A stretch of DNA of 64,000 nt, from contig NZ_JAUSXC010000001.1 of NCBI RefSeq assembly GCF_030823405.1, positions 4,013,001 through 4,077,000 of the forward strand, read 5' to 3'. Shown one piece after another: positions 36,395 through 46,153 of the stretch. Source of the stretch: Chryseobacterium ginsenosidimutans (lineage in GTDB: Bacteria > Bacteroidota > Bacteroidia > Flavobacteriales > Weeksellaceae). The notes beneath the pieces were generated by a model. The model was not told the DNA's origin. It searched no databases and was given only the letters and a program-made list of their open reading frames with translations. Position numbers and translations under genes: made by a program. Within the stretch, counting starts at the first letter, position 1; the number at the start of each line of letters is the position of its first letter.

Positions 36395-36652
36395 CTATTT
36401 GTTTTTATAAATCATACAGCAAATAAGCAGGATAATGTTGACCATTACCGCAAAAGCATTTGAAAGAATAATGGGAAGTTCATTTTTTAAAAAACCATAC
36501 CAAACCCATAAAGATAGTCCTGATATGAGAATCAAAATCATAACCCACGAAAGATCATCGGCATTTTTTTCTTTCAACACTTTTAGCAATTGCGGAATCA
36601 TAGAAACAGAAGTGAGAACTCCAGCGATAATTCCTAAAATATTTTCATTCAT
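36395..36652 (-). CDS. SemiSWEET sugar transporter (PQ-loop)
   Basis: An 85-residue protein with three membrane helices, the exact size of a SemiSWEET. The PQ-loop motif lies in helix 1 (GVLTSVSMIPQLLKVLKEK). Helix 2 contains LWVWYGFLKNELPII, and helix 3 starts with SNAFAVMVNI, carrying the conserved Asn of the sugar pocket. SemiSWEETs work as dimers and pass small sugars down their gradient. It is convergent with the META gene and stands alone. Confidence 0.9.
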   Translation of the reverse strand: MNENILGIIAGVLTSVSMIPQLLKVLKEKNADDLSWVMILILISGLSLWVWYGFLKNELPIILSNAFAVMVNIILLICCMIYKNK

Positions 36653-36717
36653 AGAAATTAATTATTCTTTTTGAAGATAAGCTTTTTTAAGATATACAAC
36701 AATAATTGATATAATAA

Positions 36718-37752
36718 TTATTTAAACCTCTCCAAAGAAACTTCTTCTTGCAAAGGGATATTTTCTTCAATAAAATCATATAAACTTTTAGAAAAATAAC
36801 ATCCATTCAAAATTCCTCTTGCACCAAGACCGTTAAAAACATAAAAGTTCTGATGCTCAAAATGTCTTCCTACAATTGGTCTTCTATCTTTTACCGTTGG
36901 TCTGAATCCAAAATTGACCTCACTGATTTCAAAATCATAAGGATAAAACTCTGATAATCCTTTGGTTAATTGTTCAACTGCAGAATCATCAATATGACGG
37001 TGCAATTGCTCCCTGTCATACGTACCGCCATAAAAATACAATTCATCATTAACCGGAAATAAGAAATGTTTCTTTTTGATGGTAATATTTTCAGGAATAG
37101 ACTGTGAAAGTCTAACCTTCATATTATGTCCTTTATTTGGAATTACAGGAATATCTGAGAAAAATGGATTTTCCTGCACCCCCATTCCTTCACAAAATAA
37201 GATATTTTTAAATTTAAAATTTTTATAGATAGAATCGGAGGTGTTTATTTCCGAGTAATTGAATTTTTCATTAATAAGATGCCCATTATTTTTCAAAAAA
37301 TCAAATAAACCCATGAAAAATCCATTGACATCGAGTCTGGCTGACTGATTCACCTTTCCTGAATGAAACTCGTTTTTTACCACCTCTAAATGATCAAAAT
37401 TTTTATCTAAAAAATCAGTAAGTTCAACATTATCGGATTTCTTAAGCCAAAGTTTCTGTTCATTTTCATCATGAAAGATCCTATGAATCGGAGAGTTGAT
37501 TAAATAATTTTCGCCAGTATATTCCTCAATTTCCTTTAACGATTTTTGCAAAAAATCAATCTGTTCCTGAGCTTTCCAGAACGTTGTAAACTTTTTAAGC
37601 ACAACAGGATTAATAACCCCTGCAGAAACCTGAGAAGCACTCTTTTTGCCTTCCGAAAACATTCTAAAAGATTTGTTATTTCTGATTAACTGATGAGCGA
37701 AAAAAAGCCCAGCATATCCGTCCCCAACAATTATATAATCTACATTTTCCAT
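36718..37752 (-). CDS. FAD-dependent oxidoreductase (DAO family)
   Basis: A 344-residue protein from ATG 37752 (MENVDYIIVGDGYAGLFFAHQLI). The frame is open further up, but that would run through the gldN terminator and into gldN, so the internal ATG is chosen. The N-terminal FAD motif GDGYAG is intact. A C-terminal FAD segment (GFRPTVKDRRPIVGRH ... NGLGARGILNGCYFSKSL) matches the DAO fold. The substrate is unknown; amine or amino-acid oxidation is likely. It follows gldN after a terminator. Confidence 0.85.
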   Translation of the reverse strand: MENVDYIIVGDGYAGLFFAHQLIRNNKSFRMFSEGKKSASQVSAGVINPVVLKKFTTFWKAQEQIDFLQKSLKEIEEYTGENYLINSPIHRIFHDENEQKLWLKKSDNVELTDFLDKNFDHLEVVKNEFHSGKVNQSARLDVNGFFMGLFDFLKNNGHLINEKFNYSEINTSDSIYKNFKFKNILFCEGMGVQENPFFSDIPVIPNKGHNMKVRLSQSIPENITIKKKHFLFPVNDELYFYGGTYDREQLHRHIDDSAVEQLTKGLSEFYPYDFEISEVNFGFRPTVKDRRPIVGRHFEHQNFYVFNGLGARGILNGCYFSKSLYDFIEENIPLQEEVSLERFK

Positions 37753-37758
37753 AATAAA

Positions 37759-37786
37759 AAAACCTGAGTAAAAATACTCAGGTTTT
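37759..37786 (-). terminator. Terminator of the gldKLMN run
   Basis: AAAACCTGAGTA (37759-37770) pairs perfectly with TACTCAGGTTTT (37775-37786). It lies 21 bases after the gldN stop and just before the ATG of the FAD oxidoreductase. Confidence 0.85.
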
Positions 37787-37807
37787 CTATAAATATCAAG
37801 TGAAATC

Positions 37808-38746
37808 TTAGTAATTCCACATATCATTTTCCATTTGAAGGATTTGCGCTTTAATTCTGTCGCTTTCTTCAATCTGATCTTCAGAATCTCTAGGAATATA
37901 ATCTTTGATAACACCATCTCCTAAACCTGTTGAAGATTTAAAGATTACAGAAGAAAATCTTCTAGCGTTGATCAAATCATCAAAAGATAAATCTGCAGAT
38001 GTATTTTTCTTATTGTATACGTAGTTATTAGCTAAAATATCTCTCGCATTAGGATAATACACCCAGAAAAGATCAATTAAATCATTAGCTCCAGGTAAAG
38101 GCTGACCATCCGGAGTTGTTCTACCAATCAATTTTGGATCAGGACCCATTGCAGCAATTCCTAATGGTCTGTACTTCAATTGCCCATCTCTTTTATCAAT
38201 AAACCACATACCGAAGATTTTTAAAACTTTAACTTTTTCAGTTGTAGTCTCATAAACGTCAGTAAGCTCTTTTTTCTCTTGTTCAGTTAATTGACGACCA
38301 CTATTCAAAATATTGATAGCTTCATCATCAACTCTTACATCAACTAATCTTGATTTGATTTGTTCAGGAGTAAGTCTTTGAACGAAGTTTTCATCGTCAT
38401 AAACTTCTTTGATATCTCCATTGAACGCTCCATCCAACAATAATTTGTATAGAGATTTGGTCTCAGTAGATAATAAACCATCAGGATTGTTATAATAGAA
38501 TGGCTGATTAATCTTGTCATTCATATCGATAACTTCCCAAACAAACATGCTTTTAAGGATATCTTTATCATCAACAAATCCGTATTCCAAAGGCTTAACT
38601 TTTTTGTCGATAACAGTATCTCCAACTTTCATTTTGTTCTCAGCTCTCATTTTTCTGAACTCTTCAGGAGAAGAAGCATTCAGGATAGTCTGGGAAAACA
38701 TTAAACCCGAAACTACTACTAAAAAACTGCTAATATATTTTTTCAT
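37808..38746 (-). CDS. gldN: GldN, type IX secretion/gliding protein
   Basis: A 312-residue periplasmic protein with signal peptide (MKKYISSFLVVVSGLMFSQ). It matches GldN/PorN throughout: VWEVIDMNDKINQPFYYNN, YEVYDD-type linker, FGMWFIDKRDGQLKYRPLGIA and FWVYYPNARDILAN are family hallmarks. GldN and GldK form the ring attached to the outer membrane that couples to the GldLM motor. It is last in the gldK-L-M-N order and 8 bases after gldM. All four are transcribed leftward and end at a strong terminator. Confidence 0.96.
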   Translation of the reverse strand: MKKYISSFLVVVSGLMFSQTILNASSPEEFRKMRAENKMKVGDTVIDKKVKPLEYGFVDDKDILKSMFVWEVIDMNDKINQPFYYNNPDGLLSTETKSLYKLLLDGAFNGDIKEVYDDENFVQRLTPEQIKSRLVDVRVDDEAINILNSGRQLTEQEKKELTDVYETTTEKVKVLKIFGMWFIDKRDGQLKYRPLGIAAMGPDPKLIGRTTPDGQPLPGANDLIDLFWVYYPNARDILANNYVYNKKNTSADLSFDDLINARRFSSVIFKSSTGLGDGVIKDYIPRDSEDQIEESDRIKAQILQMENDMWNY

Positions 38747-38754
38747 AATTTTTA

Positions 38755-40347
38755 TTATTGAGTATTAATTAATACAGGTGAAATATTTGGAACCTGCATC
38801 GTTCCTAACCCGACAGCAGATGCTTTGATATCAAAGATATATACAGGATCACCAGGTCTTAGACTTCTAAACATACCAGCTGCACCTTGTAAAGTACTTC
38901 CCTGAACCTGCATTGAAGCTCTACCAGGAACCCTTACCATGAACGAAGTTACGTTGAATGATACTGGGAAGTCAAAGTCAGGAATAACAGCCTGAAGAGA
39001 CTGATTCTCTAACGAACTTACTGGTAATGTTAATATATTTTTACCTCTGATCTGTCCTTGTGGTGGAGGTACATTTTTAATTCTATATTCAAATACCTGT
39101 GTAAGTGATTTACCATAAGGATCTGTTCCAGATAAAGTAATCTTTAATACAGTTCCTGAACCAGGTCTTACGTCCCATTTACCAGGTCCTGTACTCTTAA
39201 CAGTTGCTCCCGGAGCAGATAATGAAAGTTTAGCATTATCAGCACCTAAAATTGAACCTGTAACAGGGTTATCAAGACCTCTATACATTACATTCATCTT
39301 ATCAGCAGAAAGTAATAAACCTTTTTGAAGTTTAACTTCTTGCGGACCTGCAATAACATTATATGTATGCGTGAACGGGAAGTTTTGAGCTTTACCAGTC
39401 GCATCAGTTAATGTAATATTACCACTTAAAGTACGTTCTCCAATTCCACTTGTATTAAGAGATGCATAACCTTTTCCGTTTTCTTGTCTGCTTACACCAG
39501 ACATGCTGATTTTATTACTGTTAGAATAGTTTCCTAACATAATTACAGCTTCAGCCGGTTTACCAGAAACTACATCTACAGGCGCAGAAACAATAGCTTC
39601 ATAACTTGTAAACTTAATACTAGCATCTACTTTTTCCTGTAGCATTAAAGCTAACGCATCAGACTGTACGTTTCTTGCATCATTCTGAATAATTTCTATG
39701 TTAGAAATTGCAGCAATTAATGGTTGGTGATAAAACTTATTTTGAAACCATGTTTTATCATTAGGAGACTGACCTTTAGCATATTCAGCAATTAAAGATT
39801 TGTTTGCTCTGTCTACTAATGATTTTAATTGAGGATTATTACCAAAAGTTGTGTTAATGTAATTTCTTACCTCATCTATTTTTGCTTTTAACTCCAGTGC
39901 ACCTTTTGATGGTGTATTCTCGTCACCTTCCTTGAAGAAATATTTCGTTGTAGCCTCATTATTGTTTAATGCTGAGAAATTTTCACTAACATCAACAAGC
40001 TTTTTGGTTACTGGATCTATTTCAACAAATTCAGATTCTTTTTTCAAGCCATCTTTAATCTTTTGGGCATGAGAAACCAAATCATTAATTTTTTGTTTTA
40101 ATACTTGATATTGTGCCCATGGTTGTGCATACGTATCAGGTACCTGTTGAGCTTTAGCTTCTAAAGTTTTCTCAAAAATATCTTCGTTTCTTCTTTCCGT
40201 TAAGAATCTGGTCTCTTTTAATGAAATTGTTGAATCATAATATGATCTGATGATTTCTGCATCAATGTTTAGGGCCATCATAGCGATGAACACCAAATAC
40301 ATTAGGTTGATCATCTTCTGACGAGGTGTCTGTTTTCCTGCTGCCAT
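38755..40347 (-). CDS. gldM: GldM, type IX secretion motor shaft
   Basis: A 530-residue protein of normal GldM length. The N-terminus MAAGKQTPRQKMINLMYLVFIAMMALNIDAE holds the single membrane helix that sits in the GldL pentamer. A large periplasmic part of four beta and helical domains follows, with typical segments (AKGQSPNDKTWFQNKFYHQPLIAAIS; VMYRGLDNPV). GldM dimers turn proton flow into movement of the outer ring. It is 53 bases downstream of gldL and 8 before gldN. Confidence 0.96.
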   Translation of the reverse strand: MAAGKQTPRQKMINLMYLVFIAMMALNIDAEIIRSYYDSTISLKETRFLTERRNEDIFEKTLEAKAQQVPDTYAQPWAQYQVLKQKINDLVSHAQKIKDGLKKESEFVEIDPVTKKLVDVSENFSALNNNEATTKYFFKEGDENTPSKGALELKAKIDEVRNYINTTFGNNPQLKSLVDRANKSLIAEYAKGQSPNDKTWFQNKFYHQPLIAAISNIEIIQNDARNVQSDALALMLQEKVDASIKFTSYEAIVSAPVDVVSGKPAEAVIMLGNYSNSNKISMSGVSRQENGKGYASLNTSGIGERTLSGNITLTDATGKAQNFPFTHTYNVIAGPQEVKLQKGLLLSADKMNVMYRGLDNPVTGSILGADNAKLSLSAPGATVKSTGPGKWDVRPGSGTVLKITLSGTDPYGKSLTQVFEYRIKNVPPPQGQIRGKNILTLPVSSLENQSLQAVIPDFDFPVSFNVTSFMVRVPGRASMQVQGSTLQGAAGMFRSLRPGDPVYIFDIKASAVGLGTMQVPNISPVLINTQ

Positions 40348-40400
40348 TCTCTTTTCTTTGTTTTTTGATTAAGTAGTTAAATTTAGAAATGGTTTGGAAA

Positions 40401-41093
40401 TTAAGACTTCATAGCAGTCAACATACCTCCGTAAACTCTGTTTAAATTGTTTAAGTTTGAAGTTAAACCCTGTAACTCCTGGTTGAATTTTTCTGAATGT
40501 TCAGCAGATTTTTGCATATCTGCTACATATTTATTAGCATATTCGGATTGCTTTTTACCATTTTCCAACTGCATGTTGTATAATGCATTCATGCTTTCCA
40601 TATGTTGAGCAGCTTTGTTTAATTGCTCGTTATATTTATGAGTAGATGCTGATACGTCAACAGTTTGGTTGATTTGATCAACTGAACTAGAAAATTTATC
40701 GATACCTGTTCTTAATCTTTCGAATAACTGAACATCAAGTTTAGCATCCTGAAGCATTTTGTCAAGTTTAGTAGAAAGAGAATTTTCTAATTCTGCAAAT
40801 TGAGCAGCAGCATTGCTTTTAGATACATTTGAATGTAAAGGGTTTGGGTTTGCATGTTTATCTAATAATTCAGGATAAACATTTTCCCAAGCGTAAGACT
40901 CTTCAGATTTTGGAGGGTCGAAAGCGAAAATGATGAAGATGATAGCTTCCGTGATAAGTCCTACTGTAAGAGCTATATTACCATTAATAGGTCCCAAAGT
41001 AATGTGAGTAATTTTAAGCCAAGCTCCAAGAATTACAATTGCAGCACCGAATGAATAGAAGAAATTCATCCAAGCATCTTTAGTCTTAAACAT
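40401..41093 (-). CDS. gldL: GldL, type IX secretion motor channel
   Basis: A 230-residue inner-membrane protein. Two N-terminal helices (about 10-27 and 37-57; GAAIVILGAWLKITHITLG and NIALTVGLITEAIIFIIFAF) carry the conserved Lys and Glu used in proton flow. A cytoplasmic coiled-coil tail follows (ENSLSTKLDKMLQDAKLDVQ and beyond). GldL pentamers around GldM form the T9SS and gliding motor. It lies between gldK and gldM. Confidence 0.96.
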   Translation of the reverse strand: MFKTKDAWMNFFYSFGAAIVILGAWLKITHITLGPINGNIALTVGLITEAIIFIIFAFDPPKSEESYAWENVYPELLDKHANPNPLHSNVSKSNAAAQFAELENSLSTKLDKMLQDAKLDVQLFERLRTGIDKFSSSVDQINQTVDVSASTHKYNEQLNKAAQHMESMNALYNMQLENGKKQSEYANKYVADMQKSAEHSEKFNQELQGLTSNLNNLNRVYGGMLTAMKS

Positions 41094-41146
41094 ATAAGTT
41101 AGTTTTTTTTAATGTTAAATTGTTATTGAAAATAATGGTTTTATAA

Positions 41147-42565
41147 TTATCTGTTAACTTTTCTTGGCTTAACAGCAGCTTCAGGAATGTCCTGTACGGT
41201 TCTAAATCCGATATAGCTTCTAGCTGAATCTTTTCTTTCCCAATCTCTTGCACCAGTCATAAGCATATAGCCTACATCTTTCCAAGAACCACCTCTTACA
41301 GATTTCTTAGTATCAGCTTTGTCTTTAGTTGAAGGATTTAAAGTAGAAGAGAAACCATATGAAGAATTGTTGTACGCAGACAATGTCCATTCAGAAACGT
41401 TTCCAGCCATATCAAACAACCCAAATCCATTTTTCTTAAATTTCTTTACTGGAGCAGTATATGTATAAGTACCTTTTTTGTCATCTTCCATATAGTTACC
41501 TCTCTTAGGTTTGAAGTTTGCCAAGTAGCATCCTCTGTCATCCATCAAATATGGACCTCCCCAAGGGTAAGTAGCATTTTGCATTCCACCTCTTGCAGCA
41601 TATTCCCATTCAATTTCTGTAGGAAGTCTGAATTGTAACGGTCTTTGTTTTCTTCTTTTTAAACTTTCGTTATAATCAGATTTCAATTTAGATCTAAAGT
41701 TACAGTAAGCTCTCGCCTGATCCCAAGTTACCCCAACAACAGGATAATCTTTGTATGCTTTATGCCAGAAATATTGTTCAAACAATGGCTCGTTGTAAGC
41801 AAAGTGGAAATCTTTTACCCAAACAGTTGTATCAGGATAAATTGCAATACTTTCGCTTCTAAGATAATTTACACCTCTTTCTTTTTCAGCTAAAGCAGCA
41901 TCCATATCTCCCCATCTGTATGTATATTTAAGTTTACTAACATCCAGGATTCTTTCATTACCAATTCTAGAAGAAGCAGGTAAATACATTGATTCTAAAA
42001 CCTCTGCATATTCTACGTCAGGATATTTAGTAGTATTCCAATGCAATGGAACTTTCCAGTCAATTTTTTTAGTTGGATCGAAGCTTGCTTCATCTCCACC
42101 GCCTTGTCCTTCTAAATATTCCTGATATGGTGTTAAATTTTCTTCTTTTTGAGCAAGGTATGCATAATCTCCTATTCCTGTACCTTTACCTTTACCTTCA
42201 CCTCCTTCTCCGGCAGCTTCAGCAAGTAAAGTTCTAGCAATAGAATCTCTTACGTAATTAATAAACACCCTGTATTCTGCATTAGTAGTTTCAGCTTCAT
42301 CAATGAAGAAAGAAGAAACAGTAACAGTTTTTGCTTGTGCTTTCTCAGGGCTGTTTGTGAAATCCTGATCTGTAAGACCAGCCACAAATGAACCTCCAGG
42401 AATTGCAACCATTCCGAATGGTCTTTCCGCAACAAATGATTTTGTTTTTTCTCTTGGTATCAACTCTCCTTTTGTTCCTGGTTTCCCCACAGAAGAAGTA
42501 CCACCACCTGAACAAGATACCGACGCTACTGACGCAGACAATAATAAAAGAAATATCCTTTTCAT
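41147..42565 (-). CDS. gldK: GldK, FGE-like lipoprotein of type IX secretion
   Basis: A 472-residue lipoprotein (signal MKRIFLLLLSASVASVSC) with an SUMF1/FGE-sulfatase fold. It shows FGMVAIPGGSFVAGLTDQDF, the long family insertion, then FRLPTEIEWEYAARGGMQNATYPWGG, FDMAGNVSEWTLSAY and SVRGGSWKDVGYMLMTGARD. Together with GldN it makes the outer-membrane ring of the T9SS. It is the first gene of gldKLMN, 108 bases after glmS. TATATTTA just upstream differs from the -7 consensus in one base and could be the promoter. Confidence 0.96.
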   Translation of the reverse strand: MKRIFLLLLSASVASVSCSGGGTSSVGKPGTKGELIPREKTKSFVAERPFGMVAIPGGSFVAGLTDQDFTNSPEKAQAKTVTVSSFFIDEAETTNAEYRVFINYVRDSIARTLLAEAAGEGGEGKGKGTGIGDYAYLAQKEENLTPYQEYLEGQGGGDEASFDPTKKIDWKVPLHWNTTKYPDVEYAEVLESMYLPASSRIGNERILDVSKLKYTYRWGDMDAALAEKERGVNYLRSESIAIYPDTTVWVKDFHFAYNEPLFEQYFWHKAYKDYPVVGVTWDQARAYCNFRSKLKSDYNESLKRRKQRPLQFRLPTEIEWEYAARGGMQNATYPWGGPYLMDDRGCYLANFKPKRGNYMEDDKKGTYTYTAPVKKFKKNGFGLFDMAGNVSEWTLSAYNNSSYGFSSTLNPSTKDKADTKKSVRGGSWKDVGYMLMTGARDWERKDSARSYIGFRTVQDIPEAAVKPRKVNR

Positions 42566-42673
42566 GTTAATTTTTATAATTAAGCCGTAAATATATAATT
42601 TTTTTAAGAAACTTTTAAGATTTTTTTTGAAATAACGAAAGAAATCTAAATTTATTTTATTTCCAAGTAATTT

Positions 42674-44527
42674 TTATTCCACAGTTACAGATTTCGCCAA
42701 GTTTCTCGGCTGATCCACATTCGCACCTCTGTATACAGCAATATAGTAAGCCAATAGCTGTAAAGGTACTGATGCCACAATCGGCGAGAAACATTCTGAA
42801 GTCTGAGGGATCTCGATAACATAATCTGACATCTCACTTACTTGTGTATCTCCTTTATTTACAACAGCAATAATTTTCCCTTTTCTTGCTTTAATTTCCT
42901 GAACGTTGCTTACAATTTTATCATAGTGCCCTTTTCTTGGAGCAATGATAACAATAGGCATATTTTCATCGATTAATGCAATAGGTCCGTGCTTCATTTC
43001 AGCAGCAGGATATCCTTCAGCATGAATATAAGAGATTTCCTTCAATTTTAGGGCACCTTCAAGTGCAGCAGGATAATTATAACCTCTTCCTAAATATAGG
43101 AAGTTTGTAGTAGTTATAAAATCTTTCGCTATATTTTGTACCAATTCGTGCGTAGAACTTAGAACTTCTTCAATTTTTTTAGGAATAGCATCCAATTCAG
43201 CAATTAAGCTCATAAATTCTGCATTTCCTAAATTACCATTATGTTTACCTAATTTAAGGGCAATTAAAGAAAGAATTGTAAGCTGAGCAGTGAAAGCTTT
43301 GGTAGAAGCCACCCCAATTTCGGGACCTGCGTGAGTATATGAACCCGCATCTGTAATTCTTGCAATAGAAGAATCTACAACATTACATATACCATATATA
43401 AATGCACCTCTTTCTTTCGCTAATTTCAGAGCGGCCATTGTATCGGCTGTTTCTCCAGATTGAGAAATGGCAATTACCACATCTTTATCTGTAATAATCG
43501 GATTTCTATATCTGAATTCTGAAGCATACTCTACTTCAACAGGAATCCTTGCGTATTCCTCAATAAGATATTCACCAATTAAACCTGCATGCCAAGAAGT
43601 TCCACAAGCAATAATGATAATTCTGTTGGCATTTTTGAATCTTTCAATATGATCCCAAATCCCAGCCATCTTGATAACACCTTCTTCAACAATAAGTCTT
43701 CCTCTCATTGTATCATGAATAGATTTTGGCTGTTCAAAAATTTCCTTAAGCATAAAATGTTCGTAGCCACCTTTTTCAATCTGCTCCAAACTTAATTTAA
43801 GTTCCTGAATTTCAGGTTCAATTTTTGAGTTATCATTAATAGTTCTTATATCTACTCCATTTTCCAATGAAATAGTAGCCATATGACCTTCTTCCAAATA
43901 GATCGCTTCTTTTGTAAATTCCACAAAAGGAGAAGCATCAGAAGCAATAAAATATTCTTTATCTCCAATACCAATTGCCAAAGGAGAGCCCAATCTTGCC
44001 ACTACCAATACTCCAGGATGATCTTCATGCATTACAGTAATAGCGTAAGCACCGTAAACTTCATTAAGAGCATATCTTACAGCCGTTGGAAAATCCATTT
44101 CCACATTAAGATCCATAAAATACTGGATAAGATTTACCAATACTTCAGTATCTGTCTCTGATTTAAAAGTAAACCCTTTTTCAGAAAGCATTTTTTTAAT
44201 AGTATCATAGTTTTCTATGATTCCATTATGAATAATAGCGATCTTATTATCATTAGATAAATGGGGGTGCGAATTTCTATCGCTTGGAACACCGTGAGTT
44301 GCCCAACGTGTGTGCCCCATACCAATTTTAGCAGTTCCTTTTAATTTTTCAGAGATACTAACAAGGTCGTCTACTTTACCTTTCGTTTTTTGGACTTCCA
44401 ATTTATTGTTAGCATTTTCTAAAACAATTCCTGCACTGTCATACCCTCTGTATTCAAGTCTTCTAAGACCATTAATGACTATGTCGTATGCATCTTGAAA
44501 ACCTGTATATCCAACAATTCCGCACAT
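42674..44527 (-). CDS. glmS: Glutamine-fructose-6-phosphate aminotransferase
   Basis: A 617-residue enzyme of normal length that makes glucosamine-6-phosphate for cell wall and LPS. The N-terminal Ntn glutaminase starts with the catalytic Cys2 (MCGIVGYTG) and has RRLEYRGYDSAG and GHTRWATHG. Two SIS domains follow (IACGTSWHAGL, ISQSGETADT; YLGRGYNYPAALEGALKLKEISYIHAEGYPAAEMKHGP). The C-terminus ends in NLAKSVTVE, which closes the active site. It lies between gldK and a DUF4270 gene, a neighbourhood common in Flavobacteriia as I recall it. Confidence 0.97.
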   Translation of the reverse strand: MCGIVGYTGFQDAYDIVINGLRRLEYRGYDSAGIVLENANNKLEVQKTKGKVDDLVSISEKLKGTAKIGMGHTRWATHGVPSDRNSHPHLSNDNKIAIIHNGIIENYDTIKKMLSEKGFTFKSETDTEVLVNLIQYFMDLNVEMDFPTAVRYALNEVYGAYAITVMHEDHPGVLVVARLGSPLAIGIGDKEYFIASDASPFVEFTKEAIYLEEGHMATISLENGVDIRTINDNSKIEPEIQELKLSLEQIEKGGYEHFMLKEIFEQPKSIHDTMRGRLIVEEGVIKMAGIWDHIERFKNANRIIIIACGTSWHAGLIGEYLIEEYARIPVEVEYASEFRYRNPIITDKDVVIAISQSGETADTMAALKLAKERGAFIYGICNVVDSSIARITDAGSYTHAGPEIGVASTKAFTAQLTILSLIALKLGKHNGNLGNAEFMSLIAELDAIPKKIEEVLSSTHELVQNIAKDFITTTNFLYLGRGYNYPAALEGALKLKEISYIHAEGYPAAEMKHGPIALIDENMPIVIIAPRKGHYDKIVSNVQEIKARKGKIIAVVNKGDTQVSEMSDYVIEIPQTSECFSPIVASVPLQLLAYYIAVYRGANVDQPRNLAKSVTVE

Positions 44528-44552
44528 ATTATATAAAGTGTTTAGTTTTAAT

Positions 44553-46139
44553 TTATTTTGTTCCGTAGGTTACTAATAGCTGAATCTTCTTCTCGCTGTT
44601 TGGATCACTTCCGACAAATACAGCTCTACTAGTATTATAAGGAGTAGATGTAAATTTATATCCTGCTAATCCTGTTCCGTCAGCATTAGTTTGGAAAGAA
44701 CCCATATCAATTCTGAAATATAATAACTCTTTTTTATCATCATAAACAGAATTTGCAGCCAACGGTTCTACAAGTTTTTTTATAGATTGTGTAACAACAA
44801 AATCGTAATGGGCGGGATCTTTGTCTAAATCATAAGATTTATAAATAGTATAACCATTTGATCCGGCTAAATTCAAAACATCAGCTGTAAATCCAGTCCT
44901 TAGCTTCGGATTATTAGCATCAGTAACATCATTATATCGTTGTAAGAAAGTAAATGCCGTAGGTTTAGCATATCCATTCTTCCAAGAAGGATCTGTGTAG
45001 ATTCTGATTTTAGCACTAATAATTGCAGCCTTCTTATCATTATACAATTTCTTAAGCTTCTCTATCTGCTCCGCAGGAATTTTAATCCCTATTGAGGCTC
45101 CTCCCATTCCTTGTGTAAATAATTTCTTATCTCCTGTTGTAGAACTACTTGTTGCCATTGCATTTGTGTACGCACTAGGTCTGCTATAAACATAGTTTCC
45201 AATATGTGTATTTGCAGAACCTAATGCAAATGTATAAGTTGTTTGAGGCCTTGTTGCTGGTGTAACATCTGTCTTATCATATTTATAATACATGATCAAC
45301 TCCATATCGTTTGGAGAGAATTGAAATAGATATCCATCAGATTCATCAACAGATATTTTAATACCTTTAAAATACCTTATAAAGTTGGATGCATCCTGAA
45401 GCTCAGGCTGATCTTTCTTAGCTATAATTTTATTTTGGAAAAAGGTTTTATCTAAGTTAATTCTAATTCCTGGAATTGATGACGTGAACAATGCAGCCCC
45501 GCCATCATCTTTTGTAATTGCTACAGAACTGATATCACCTTTAAATTCTTTTGTTCCTAAAACAGCTCCAGGAGCAAATACCTGATTAGACTTAACACTG
45601 TCCGAAGGTCCTTTTAAGAAATCATTAACTTCATTAACTGTTATATGAAATGTTCTTTTAGCCTTACCAAATTTTAAAACAGGATAAGTATTTACTACTT
45701 TTTTAGCATTCACAGCTCCATCAGCAGCCGTTGTATAAGTATAATTATCGTCTACAGTATTGGTTTTAACAGAATCAGAAGCATAAGTTGGCTTCATTAC
45801 CAAAACAACAGAATCAACAACAGCATTGGTGCCAAAATCAGGATCATAGGTTGATAATCTCAACTGTGTAAGATAAGATGCCTTTTGCATACCAAACTGC
45901 TCTTCATCAAAAGCACCAAGTACACCATAAGTTAATTTACTTGCATCACTTCGAATACTATCGTTATTATTAATATTAAAAGCAGTGACGTCAAAAGATT
46001 TTTCATTTCCCTGTGCTGCTCCGTCTAAAAATAACTGCTCTCCCAAAGTGTCTGCATCCGGTTCACAGTTATAAAGTAATGCACTTCCAAAAACCACCAG
46101 AGATAAAACGGTGATCGTTTTTTTAATAGTATGAATCAT
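44553..46139 (-). CDS. DUF4270 lipoprotein
   Basis: A 528-residue exported protein with a lipoprotein-like signal (MIHTIKKTITVLSLVVFGSALLYNC) and the DUF4270 pattern: LGEQLFLDGAAQG near the start and TYGVLGAFDEEQFGMQKASYLTQLRLSTYDPDFG, with many Ser/Thr-rich beta strands after that. The function of DUF4270 is not established. It lies 14 bases after the glycogen-synthase-like gene and 25 bases before glmS, so these may be co-transcribed. Confidence 0.88.
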   Translation of the reverse strand: MIHTIKKTITVLSLVVFGSALLYNCEPDADTLGEQLFLDGAAQGNEKSFDVTAFNINNNDSIRSDASKLTYGVLGAFDEEQFGMQKASYLTQLRLSTYDPDFGTNAVVDSVVLVMKPTYASDSVKTNTVDDNYTYTTAADGAVNAKKVVNTYPVLKFGKAKRTFHITVNEVNDFLKGPSDSVKSNQVFAPGAVLGTKEFKGDISSVAITKDDGGAALFTSSIPGIRINLDKTFFQNKIIAKKDQPELQDASNFIRYFKGIKISVDESDGYLFQFSPNDMELIMYYKYDKTDVTPATRPQTTYTFALGSANTHIGNYVYSRPSAYTNAMATSSSTTGDKKLFTQGMGGASIGIKIPAEQIEKLKKLYNDKKAAIISAKIRIYTDPSWKNGYAKPTAFTFLQRYNDVTDANNPKLRTGFTADVLNLAGSNGYTIYKSYDLDKDPAHYDFVVTQSIKKLVEPLAANSVYDDKKELLYFRIDMGSFQTNADGTGLAGYKFTSTPYNTSRAVFVGSDPNSEKKIQLLVTYGTK

Positions 46140-46153
46140 TAAAAATGTGTTTT

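Noticed and set aside
37753..37917. Extended start of the FAD oxidoreductase at 37917
   Set aside because: The added 55 residues would overlap gldN and run through its terminator, and the FAD motif starts only at the ATG at 37752.
43883..44161. Plus-strand frame of 92 residues in glmS
   Set aside because: Shadow frame on the opposite strand of a highly conserved enzyme.
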